From JABCPE02 sp963530615 (GTDB lineage: Bacteria > Bacteroidota > Bacteroidia > Flavobacteriales > Weeksellaceae): a stretch of DNA of 64,000 nt. A program made the position numbers and the translations under genes. Positions 16,047-23,295 of this stretch are shown in pieces. Numbering within the stretch: position 1 is the first letter of the stretch; each line of letters starts with the position of its first letter. The notes under the pieces are model-generated. The model searched no databases, was not told the DNA's origin, and worked only from the letters and a program-made list of their open reading frames with translations. Where the stretch lies: assembly GCA_963530615.1 (NCBI GenBank), contig CAUSDX010000002.1:1-64000 (forward strand), in the 5' to 3' direction.

Positions 16047-18183
16047 ATATTTGTATTATAAGATTATTTAGTAGGAAATCCGTCATTTTTTTGTAAAGAT
16101 GATGACGAGTATTCCCTCCATAGATGCCATGATTTTTATCAGGATAGGTCATGAATTCAAAATCTTTATTATTTTGAATAAGAGCTTCTGCCATTTCTAT
16201 AGCATTTTGATAATGTACATTATCATCAGCTGTTCCATGGATAAGGAGATATTTCCCTTTCATTAAATGGGCAAAATTGATAGGAGAATTTTTATCATAG
16301 CCTTCAGGATTTTCTTGGGGAGTTTGTAGGAATCTTTCAGTGTAGATGGTATCATAAAATCTCCAATTTGTTACTGGAGCTACAGCGATGCCAAGCTTAA
16401 ATATATCAGCTCCTTTGGTCATTGCTAATGATGAGATGTATCCTCCAAAACTCCAACCAAAAATACCGATTCTGTCTTTATCAATATAAGGGAGTTGGCC
16501 CAACCATTTGGCAGCAGCGATTTGGTCTTCTATTTCATGTTTTCCGAGATTTTTATATGTTATTTTCTTATAAGAAGCTCCACGATATCCTGTACCTCTA
16601 CCATCAACGCAAACTACTATAATCCCTTTTTGAGTCAAATGATTGAACCACAGAGTATTTCCGTTATCCCAAGAATTGCTTACTTGCTGAGACCCAGGTC
16701 CTGAATATTGATACATTAAGACAGGATATTTTTGGTTAGGGTCAAAGTTTTTAGGCTTAATGATATAAGCATTCATGAGTTCTCCTGTCTCATTAGGAAT
16801 GCTAAAAAACTCTTTACCTATAAAGTTATCGGTTTCTAAGCGTTCAAGGGCTTCTTGATTATTTTTTAATTCTCTTAAAATTTGTCCATGAGTATCCCTC
16901 AAAGTATATTGGTGTGGACTTTGAGCTGAGGAGTGGGTATTGATGAAATATTGAAAAGTTTTACTAAAATCAGCGATATTATTCCCATTAGGTTCAGAAA
17001 TAATTTGTTTTTTTTCTGATAAGATATTAATTCTAGAGATAACACGATTAGTGCTTCCTTGCTCTGTTGTTTGTACAAAAATATCTTTAGTTTTTGGATT
17101 AAATCCATAATAACGAGTTATTTCCCAATTTCCTTTGGTAATTTGTTTTTTTAATTTTCCGTTAGCTGAATACCAATAAAGATGCCTGAAACCATCTTTT
17201 TCGGATGCCCAAATAAAAGAGTTGTCAGCTAAAAATTCTAGAGTTAAATTATCAGTTTCTATCCAAGTGTTGTCCGTATCGGTTAGGATTTTTTGGGTAG
17301 ATAAATTTTCAGTATTTACTTTAATGATTTCCACTTTGTTTTGATGTCTATTGCTCACAGCGAGAGCAACTTCGTGAGGAAAAGCTGTTGGGAAAACTTG
17401 TGGGATATAATAATTTTCAGAATTTTGCAGATTGATATTTAATATTTTATGCAAATTTAACTGATAAATATGAGCAGAAACTTTAGAGTTTTTCTCTCCT
17501 GCTTTGGGGTACTTGAATTTAAAATCTTTAGGATAGAGATTTTTGTTGAACATTTGCATATTCATTTCTGGCACTTCACTTTCGTTAAATTTTACAAAAA
17601 CTATGGCATTACTATCTCTTGACCATTGATACATATCAGCATGTCCGAATTCTTCCTCATAAACCCAGTCAGCCAATCCATTGATTATTTTATTTTTTTT
17701 TCCATCAGTTGTAATTGGTGTAATTTTTTTTGATGAAATATCTTGATAGTAAAGATTGTTCTCATAGATAAAAGTTACATATTTTCCATTAGGAGAAAAT
17801 TTAGGTTCCTGTACCCAATTTCCATGATTCAGTGAAAAACTCTCATTTGTTTTTAAGTTTTGGATTTCAAATTTCCCTAAAAAAGAGTGGCGATAAATAT
17901 TTTTTCGTTCTTTGAGTAATAAAATCATATTTTCATCTTCTGAAAATGTATAATCTTCAAAATGCCCTCTGGTGATTTCCTTTGTTTTTAAGGCTGTTTT
18001 ATAAGAATATTGCATGATGCCATTGGGTTCTAAAACACTGTAATGCTCACCATCATTCATGGAATTTATACTATGAATACTTTGAGTTTTATAATATCCA
18101 GAGTATATTTTGTTTAAGGTAATTTCTTGACCTAAGGTGATGGAAAAGAAACATAAGGCTATACTTAAAATGATTGATTTCAT
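16045..18183 (-). CDS. Dipeptidyl-peptidase IV-type serine peptidase (family S9)
   Basis: This is a periplasmic or surface exopeptidase that releases N-terminal dipeptides. A signal peptide (MKSIILSIALCFFSITLGQ) is followed by a DPP-IV beta-propeller up to about residue 480. The alpha/beta-hydrolase domain then carries the catalytic triad: Ser in GWSFGGY, Asp in HGTADDNVH and His in DKNHGIYGG. YEEEFGHADMYQWS in the propeller resembles the Glu-Glu pair that holds the peptide N-terminus. The start at 18183 is chosen because of its signal peptide and because a promoter element lies 26 bases upstream. A longer frame reaches 18300, giving 751 instead of 712 residues. Confidence 0.93.
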   Translation of the reverse strand: MKSIILSIALCFFSITLGQEITLNKIYSGYYKTQSIHSINSMNDGEHYSVLEPNGIMQYSYKTALKTKEITRGHFEDYTFSEDENMILLLKERKNIYRHSFLGKFEIQNLKTNESFSLNHGNWVQEPKFSPNGKYVTFIYENNLYYQDISSKKITPITTDGKKNKIINGLADWVYEEEFGHADMYQWSRDSNAIVFVKFNESEVPEMNMQMFNKNLYPKDFKFKYPKAGEKNSKVSAHIYQLNLHKILNINLQNSENYYIPQVFPTAFPHEVALAVSNRHQNKVEIIKVNTENLSTQKILTDTDNTWIETDNLTLEFLADNSFIWASEKDGFRHLYWYSANGKLKKQITKGNWEITRYYGFNPKTKDIFVQTTEQGSTNRVISRINILSEKKQIISEPNGNNIADFSKTFQYFINTHSSAQSPHQYTLRDTHGQILRELKNNQEALERLETDNFIGKEFFSIPNETGELMNAYIIKPKNFDPNQKYPVLMYQYSGPGSQQVSNSWDNGNTLWFNHLTQKGIIVVCVDGRGTGYRGASYKKITYKNLGKHEIEDQIAAAKWLGQLPYIDKDRIGIFGWSFGGYISSLAMTKGADIFKLGIAVAPVTNWRFYDTIYTERFLQTPQENPEGYDKNSPINFAHLMKGKYLLIHGTADDNVHYQNAIEMAEALIQNNKDFEFMTYPDKNHGIYGGNTRHHLYKKMTDFLLNNLIIQI

Positions 18184-18209
18184 GCTTTTTTGATTAAAAA
18201 TTAGATTTC

Positions 18210-18217
18210 CAAAGATA
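18210..18217 (-). promoter_or_regulatory. -7 promoter element of the DPP-IV-like gene
   Basis: CAAAGATA on the plus strand reads TATCTTTG on the minus strand, 26 bases before the ATG at 18183. It excludes the N-terminal extension of the longer frame. Confidence 0.65.
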
Positions 18218-18312
18218 AAAATTTTATTATAATTTATTATTAATGTTATAAAATTATTGAAAAATAATTCTAATTTTATTTGAAAAATTTTAATTATCAT
18301 AAAAAAATTTAG

Positions 18313-18323
18313 ATATTAGCGAA
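18313..18323 (+). promoter_or_regulatory. Variant promoter-like motif upstream of the symporter gene
   Basis: ATATTAGCGAA is identical to 6291-6301 upstream of lemA. Both lie 15-21 bases before an ATG. Confidence 0.3.
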
Positions 18324-18344
18324 AAATCTATAAAAGATAATAAA

Positions 18345-19844
18345 ATGAAAGAAGTAATTGATGGCTTAAATCGCATTATTTGGTCTGAAGCAATGATATT
18401 GCTTTGTGTTTTTTCGGGAATATATTTCACTATAAGAACTGGTTTTGTTCAGTTTGCTTACATTAAAGAAATGGTAAGATTGCTTTTTAGACCGAAAACT
18501 ACAAATTCTGGAATTTCTTCTTTTGAGGCTTTTGCTTTGGCATTGTCAGGAAGAGTAGGAACGGGGAATATTGTAGGAGTAGCTACAGCTATCGCTATGG
18601 GTGGTCCTGGAGCTATATTATGGATGTGGATTATTGCTATTTTTGGTTCGGCATCTGCTTTTATAGAATCTACATTAGGGCAAGTATTTAAGATAGAGAC
18701 AGGGGGGCAATATCGTGGAGGACCTGCCTACTATATAGAAAAAGGTTTGGGGATGAAATGGTATGCGATGACTTTTGCATTGCTCACTGTTATAGGAAGT
18801 ACAATTTTGTTACCAGGTATACAAACCAACAGCATTGTAGGAACAATGAAAAATGCTTTTGGGATAGTTACCCATGAGGAGTATTTTATTCCTATGAACA
18901 TTGTTGCGGTTTTGGTTATTGTTCTATTAACAATGATAATTTTTGGAGGTGTAACTCGCTTAGCGAAAGTTTCTGGGACTATCGTTCCTTTCATGGCTGG
19001 GGCTTATATTTTAATGGGATTGGTCATTATTGTATTTAATATTCATAAAATTCCTGAGGTGTTGTCATTAATTGTTTCTTCTGCTTTTGGACAACATGCG
19101 ATGTTTGGTGGAATTCTTGGAAGTGCAATTACTTGGGGGGTAAAGAGAGGGATTTATTCTAATGAAGCAGGGCAGGGGTCTGCTCCACATCCCTCATCAG
19201 CCGCTTCTGTTAACCACCCAGCAGAGCAGGGGTTAGTTCAGTCTTTTTCTGTTTATATTGATACACTGTTTGTGTGTTCTACTACGGCTTTTATGATTTT
19301 ATTCACAGGGCAATATAATGTAATGGATGAACAAAGTGGAATGATGATTGTGGAAAATCTGAAAGGAGCTGATTATACAGCTTTTACACAGTCTTCAATA
19401 GCGTTTCACTTTCCGTCTTTTGGACATGAGTTTGTTGCTGTTTCATTGTTTTTCTTTGCCTTTACTACTATTTTAGCTTATTATTATATGGCGGAAACAA
19501 ATGTAGTATATATGGTAAATGCAATTAATCCTAAATTGATGAAAGTAGGGATTTTAGGTTTAAGAATCTTATTTTTGATGGGGGTTTATATGGGTGGAGT
19601 TAAAGAAGCTAAGATGGTTTGGGCTGTAGGAGATGTAGCGATAGGGCTAATGGCTTGGCTTAATTTAATAGCGATTTTATTGCTTGGTAATTTAGCGATA
19701 AAGGTTTGGAAGGATTATCGTGAGCAGAAGAAAAATGGGGTAAAATGTCCCATTTTTGATGTGAGGAAGCTCAATATTAAAAATGCAGATTACTGGGAGT
19801 GTAAATATTTTCATAAAACAGAAGAACAGAGCAAAGAGAACTGA
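18345..19844 (+). CDS. Alanine/glycine:cation symporter (AGCS family)
   Basis: This is a sodium-coupled amino acid importer in the inner membrane. The protein has 499 residues and about eleven membrane segments. The family signature GRVGTGNIVGVATAIAMGGP is near residue 70, and GIYSNEAGQGSAPHPSSAA is in the middle, both characteristic of AGCS transporters. A hydrophilic tail of about 45 residues ends the protein. It stands alone and converges on pncB across a long stem-loop that includes the last codons. Confidence 0.94.
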   Translation: MKEVIDGLNRIIWSEAMILLCVFSGIYFTIRTGFVQFAYIKEMVRLLFRPKTTNSGISSFEAFALALSGRVGTGNIVGVATAIAMGGPGAILWMWIIAIFGSASAFIESTLGQVFKIETGGQYRGGPAYYIEKGLGMKWYAMTFALLTVIGSTILLPGIQTNSIVGTMKNAFGIVTHEEYFIPMNIVAVLVIVLLTMIIFGGVTRLAKVSGTIVPFMAGAYILMGLVIIVFNIHKIPEVLSLIVSSAFGQHAMFGGILGSAITWGVKRGIYSNEAGQGSAPHPSSAASVNHPAEQGLVQSFSVYIDTLFVCSTTAFMILFTGQYNVMDEQSGMMIVENLKGADYTAFTQSSIAFHFPSFGHEFVAVSLFFFAFTTILAYYYMAETNVVYMVNAINPKLMKVGILGLRILFLMGVYMGGVKEAKMVWAVGDVAIGLMAWLNLIAILLLGNLAIKVWKDYREQKKNGVKCPIFDVRKLNIKNADYWECKYFHKTEEQSKEN

Positions 19845-19869
19845 TGATTGTTCGGTTCTCTTTGCTCTG
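19827..19869. terminator. 15-bp stem-loop between convergent genes
   Basis: CAGAGCAAAGAGAAC (19827-19841) pairs perfectly with 19855-19869. The symporter TGA stop is in the loop. There is no T-run, so it may block or stabilise transcript ends rather than act as a classic terminator. Confidence 0.6.
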
Positions 19870-19885
19870 AATTAAAAAATGTGAT

Positions 19886-21058
19886 TTATTTGATCCTTAA
19901 GGATTCTTTTACGAGTTCTATCATTTTAGGGTCGCCTGTTTGCTTGCCTTTTTCATCTGAGAATTTTACGGTAGGAATCCATTCATTATTTGCCCCTAAT
20001 ACACCTGTGAGTTTCATTACAATATTCATAGGGGTAAGCCCTACATCGTTGGTTAAATTAGTCCCAATTCCAAAGGAGATTCCTATTTTTCCTTTACATG
20101 CTTGGGTGATTTCGGATACTTTTTCTAAGTTAAGGCTATCTGAGAAAATAATGTATTTGAAAAGGGGGTTGATGCCATTGTTTTCATAATGTTTAATGGT
20201 TTTTTCAGCAAATTTAATAGGGTCCCCACTATCATGCCTTACTCCATCAAATAGTTTTGCAAATTTTTTGTCAAATTGTTTGAAAAAAACATCCGTGGTG
20301 TAGGTATCTGATAGGGCAACACCCAAATCTCCGCGATAGACATCTACCCAATGCTCTAATGATAGGGCATTAGCCATTTTAAAGCCATATTGGGCTCCAT
20401 GAAACATAAACCATTCGTGGGCATGTGTACCGATGGGCTTAACGCCGTATTTCATGGCTAAATGTACATTAGAAGAACCGATAAAATAAGCATTTTTTCT
20501 TTGAGTAAGAGCCTCCATCACCATATCATGAACTTTGAAAGAGTGTCTTCTTCTTGTCCCAAACTCAGCGAAATTAACTTCTAATTCTTCTAGTTGTTGT
20601 GTTTTTTCTAGAGTTTTTTGTATGACTTGTTCATTGCTTTGGCGTTCCATATGGTTCATTTTATAATGGAGTTCGCTAATCAATGCTAAAAGAGGAACTT
20701 CCCAGAGAATAGTTCTATACCAAAGCCCTTCTACGATTACTTGTATTTGTTCATCAGTTTGCTCTATTTTTACCTCAGAAGGGTCATAATGATAGCCTTC
20801 TAAAAAATCCAAATAAGGCAAATTAAGATAAGGACAATTTTTTCTTAAAAATTCTTTTTCTGGTTTCGTGAGACGGAGCTTAGCCATATCATCAACAGCT
20901 TTTCTTAGGGCTTCACCGAAGCCTTTTGGGAAGGAATGCTTCCCACGATTGATGAACTCATATTTTACCTGAGCATCAGGGAAGAGTTTCATCACAGCAC
21001 ATTGCATGGTGAATTTATAAAAATCATTGTCTAATATAGAGGTGAATTGAAAGCTCAT
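19886..21058 (-). CDS. pncB: Nicotinate phosphoribosyltransferase
   Basis: PncB makes nicotinate mononucleotide from nicotinate and PRPP with ATP hydrolysis, the first step of NAD salvage. Family motifs are present: EFGTRRRHSFKVHDM, GTHAHEWFMFHGAQYG (with the His that is phosphorylated in the family), LSDTYTTDVFF and VRHDSGDP. The 390-residue length matches the shorter gamma-proteobacterial-type enzymes. Its own minus-strand promoter element lies 19 bases upstream. Confidence 0.95.
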   Translation of the reverse strand: MSFQFTSILDNDFYKFTMQCAVMKLFPDAQVKYEFINRGKHSFPKGFGEALRKAVDDMAKLRLTKPEKEFLRKNCPYLNLPYLDFLEGYHYDPSEVKIEQTDEQIQVIVEGLWYRTILWEVPLLALISELHYKMNHMERQSNEQVIQKTLEKTQQLEELEVNFAEFGTRRRHSFKVHDMVMEALTQRKNAYFIGSSNVHLAMKYGVKPIGTHAHEWFMFHGAQYGFKMANALSLEHWVDVYRGDLGVALSDTYTTDVFFKQFDKKFAKLFDGVRHDSGDPIKFAEKTIKHYENNGINPLFKYIIFSDSLNLEKVSEITQACKGKIGISFGIGTNLTNDVGLTPMNIVMKLTGVLGANNEWIPTVKFSDEKGKQTGDPKMIELVKESLRIK

Positions 21059-21077
21059 AACTTTGAAAAATATTAGA

Positions 21078-21085
21078 CAAATGTA
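21078..21085 (-). promoter_or_regulatory. -7 promoter element of pncB
   Basis: CAAATGTA on the plus strand is TACATTTG on the minus strand, 19 bases before the pncB ATG. Confidence 0.6.
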
Positions 21086-21142
21086 ATAATTAATTTTTTA
21101 ATGTGTTTTTAGAGAAGGTCCTCGTAAGTCTAAAAAAATCTT

Positions 21143-21150
21143 TACTTTTG
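21143..21150 (+). promoter_or_regulatory. -7 promoter element of uvrC, four bases before the start codon
   Basis: TACTTTTG matches TAnnTTTG. Only four bases separate it from the GTG start at 21155, so transcription should begin at or beside the start codon (leaderless transcript). Confidence 0.6.
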
Positions 21151-21154
21151 CTTT

Positions 21155-22948
21155 GTGCAAGTAGATTTAGAACTTCAATTAAAAATTTTACCATCAGACC
21201 CTGGGGTTTATCGTTATTATGATAAGAAAGGCGGTCTGTTGTATGTCGGTAAGGCAAAAAATCTAAAAAAAAGAGTTAGTTCATATTTTAATAAAAATCA
21301 GGTAGGATATAGAACTCGTTTAATGGTTTCTAAAATCGAAAGGATAGAAACTACAGTGGTAAATAGTGAATATGATGCTCTTTTATTGGAGAACAATCTG
21401 ATAAAGGAGCATCAGCCTTTTTATAATATTCTTCTGAAAGATGATAAATCTTATCCATGGATTTGTATTAAAAAAGAGCCTTTTCCGAGAATTTTTTTGA
21501 CAAGAAATTTAGTGAAAGACGGTTCAGAATATTATGGACCATATGCAAAGGTAAGACAAGCGAAAGCATTGATAGATGTTATTAAAAATCTTTATAAGTT
21601 GAGAACTTGTAATCTTCATTTATCTCAAGGAAAAATAAATGAAGGGAAGTATAAAGTCTGTTTAGAATATCATATTAAGAATTGTGAGGGAGCATGTGAA
21701 GGATTAGAAACGGAAGAAAATTACACCGAGAAGATAGATGCCATTCGTGGTATTATCAAAGGAGATTTCAGAAAGGCAAAGCAATATTTGGAGGAGGAAA
21801 TGTATCACTACGCAGGGAAATTAGAGTTTGAGAATGCCCAGATGAGCAAAGAAAAATTACAAATTTTAGAAAACTATCAGACACACACTACGATTATTAA
21901 TCCTAATATTGATGATGTAGATGTTTTCGGTATGGTGAGTGATGATGAGGCGGCTTATGTCAATTATTTCAAAATAAAGAACGGCTCCATCGTCCAGTCT
22001 TACACCACGGAGGTCAGAAAAATGTTAGAAGAGAGCGATGAAGAAATTTTAGAAGAAGTTTTAATAGAGATTCGTAGGAAGTTTGATTCGCGGTCGGTAG
22101 AGATTTTTTTGCCATTTCACCTAAATATAGAAATTCCAAGCGTAAAGCTTATTGTCCCAAAAGTGGGAGATAAAAAGCGTATCGTAGAGCTTTCTGAGAA
22201 AAATGCTAATGAATATAGGATAGAGAAGTTAAAACAAGTTCAGATTCTTGATCCAGAACGGCATACGGATAGAATCATGGCAGAGATGAAAAGAATTCTC
22301 CACCTTCCAGAAGAGCCAAGGCATATAGAAGGTTTTGATAATTCTAATATACAAGGGACTAATCCTGTCTCGGCATGTGTAGTGTTCAAAAACGGAAAGC
22401 CAAGTAAGGAAGATTATCGTATTTTTCACCCTAAAAGTGTAGAGGGACCGAATGACTTTGCCACGATGGAGGAGGTGATTTATCGCAGATACAAGAGAAT
22501 TTTAGAAGAAGGAGCATCTTTACCTCAGTTAATTTTAATTGATGGGGGGAAAGGTCAGCTTAGTTCAGCAATTAAAAGCCTAAAACTTTTAGGGTTATAT
22601 GGCAAGATTTCCATCATCTCCATAGCGGAGAGATTAGAGGAAATATTTTTCCCTAATGACCCAATTCCGCTTTATTTGGATAAAAAATCAGAAACGCTCA
22701 AAATTTTGCAAAGAGTGAGAGATGAGGCTCATCGTTTTGGGGTAAAGCATCATAGAACGAGAAGAAAGAACTCGGCTCTGAAATCAGAATTAGAGGAAAT
22801 TCCAGGGGTAGGAAAGAAGACTATCGAACTATTACTTTCTAAATTAAAGTCGGTGAAGAGGGTAAGGGAAGCTTCTTTAGAGACATTAGAGGAGATTTTA
22901 GGAAAATCTAAAGGGAAAATTGTTTGGGGCTACTTTCACGAAACTTAG
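21155..22948 (+). CDS. uvrC: Excinuclease ABC subunit C
   Basis: UvrC makes both incisions in nucleotide excision repair. The N-terminal GIY-YIG nuclease has GVYRYYDKKGGLLYVGKAKN. A UVR motif lies near residues 205-235 (KQYLEEEMYHYAGKLEFENA). The second, RNase H-like nuclease has FDNSNIQGTNPVSACVVF and LILIDGGKGQLSSA, and two helix-hairpin-helix motifs end it (LEEIPGVGKKTIELLLSKL). The start is GTG at 21155: no ATG is nearby, and the N-terminal sequence of the family begins here. The 597-residue length is normal. Confidence 0.96.
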   Translation: MQVDLELQLKILPSDPGVYRYYDKKGGLLYVGKAKNLKKRVSSYFNKNQVGYRTRLMVSKIERIETTVVNSEYDALLLENNLIKEHQPFYNILLKDDKSYPWICIKKEPFPRIFLTRNLVKDGSEYYGPYAKVRQAKALIDVIKNLYKLRTCNLHLSQGKINEGKYKVCLEYHIKNCEGACEGLETEENYTEKIDAIRGIIKGDFRKAKQYLEEEMYHYAGKLEFENAQMSKEKLQILENYQTHTTIINPNIDDVDVFGMVSDDEAAYVNYFKIKNGSIVQSYTTEVRKMLEESDEEILEEVLIEIRRKFDSRSVEIFLPFHLNIEIPSVKLIVPKVGDKKRIVELSEKNANEYRIEKLKQVQILDPERHTDRIMAEMKRILHLPEEPRHIEGFDNSNIQGTNPVSACVVFKNGKPSKEDYRIFHPKSVEGPNDFATMEEVIYRRYKRILEEGASLPQLILIDGGKGQLSSAIKSLKLLGLYGKISIISIAERLEEIFFPNDPIPLYLDKKSETLKILQRVRDEAHRFGVKHHRTRRKNSALKSELEEIPGVGKKTIELLLSKLKSVKRVREASLETLEEILGKSKGKIVWGYFHET

Positions 22949-22953
22949 GGTAT

Positions 22954-23088
22954 GTGTCTTATCTTTTGGGGAAGATGGAAAATTCTAAAAGCAATCTTGA
23001 TAATCTTTTAGGGAAAGTGGATAATGTCTTGGGGGACATGAGAAATATTTTTGGGAAGATGGAATTTCTCTTGGGGAATGCTCCCTAA
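22954..23088 (+). CDS. Possible small ORF of heptad repeats (doubtful)
   Basis: A GTG at 22954 (or ATG at 22975) opens 44 (or 37) codons ending in TAA at 23086-23088, starting five bases after uvrC. The product is a run of heptads of the form LLGKMEN: LLGKMEN, SKSNLDN, LLGKVDN, VLGDMRN, IFGKMEF, LLGNAP. The 21-base DNA period continues past the stop for one more unit (VLGEM then TAA). It may therefore be a DNA-level repeat, or the remnant of a longer coiled-coil gene, instead of a working gene. Confidence 0.3.
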   Translation: MSYLLGKMENSKSNLDNLLGKVDNVLGDMRNIFGKMEFLLGNAP

Positions 23089-23109
23089 GTCTTGGGAGAG
23101 ATGTAATGT
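22963..23109. repeat. Seven-unit degenerate 21-bp tandem repeat downstream of uvrC
   Basis: Units start every 21 bases from 22963. Each except the second contains a core like CTTTTGGGGAAGATGGA or TCTTGGGG. The G-rich top strand contrasts with the AT-rich flanks. The gap between uvrC and clpB is 347 bases, and this array fills nearly half of it. The remainder holds a 14-base direct repeat and the clpB promoter. Confidence 0.6.
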
Positions 23110-23128
23110 TATTAATTTAATTAAGTTT

Positions 23129-23182
23129 TAGGAAATTTTGTCATTATTTTATTTTGTGTTTTTTTAAATAGGAAATTTTGTC
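23129..23182. repeat. 14-base direct repeat upstream of clpB
   Basis: TAGGAAATTTTGTC occurs at 23129-23142 and again at 23169-23182, exactly 40 bases apart, between the 21-bp array and the clpB start. It could be a paired regulator site for a heat-shock gene, but this is only inference. Confidence 0.4.
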
Positions 23183-23211
23183 TCAAAAATTTTAAAAAGA
23201 ATTGAACGGAA

Positions 23212-23219
23212 TATTTTTG
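23212..23219 (+). promoter_or_regulatory. Possible -7 promoter element of clpB
   Basis: TATTTTTG matches TAnnTTTG and lies 76 bases before the clpB ATG. No -33 TTG is at the normal distance. Confidence 0.35.
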
Positions 23220-23295
23220 GAGAAAATAAATATGAAGTCTCTCAATGGTGAGTGAGAAGAGAGGAAATAGTTATTAATCCAAAAAAATATATATC

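Noticed and set aside
18184..18300. Longer N-terminus for the DPP-IV-like peptidase
   Set aside because: A promoter element at 18210-18217 lies inside it and a good signal peptide begins at 18183.
19848..20189. Plus-strand ORF of 113 codons
   Set aside because: It is antisense to pncB, which has complete family motifs, and has no promoter or family resemblance.
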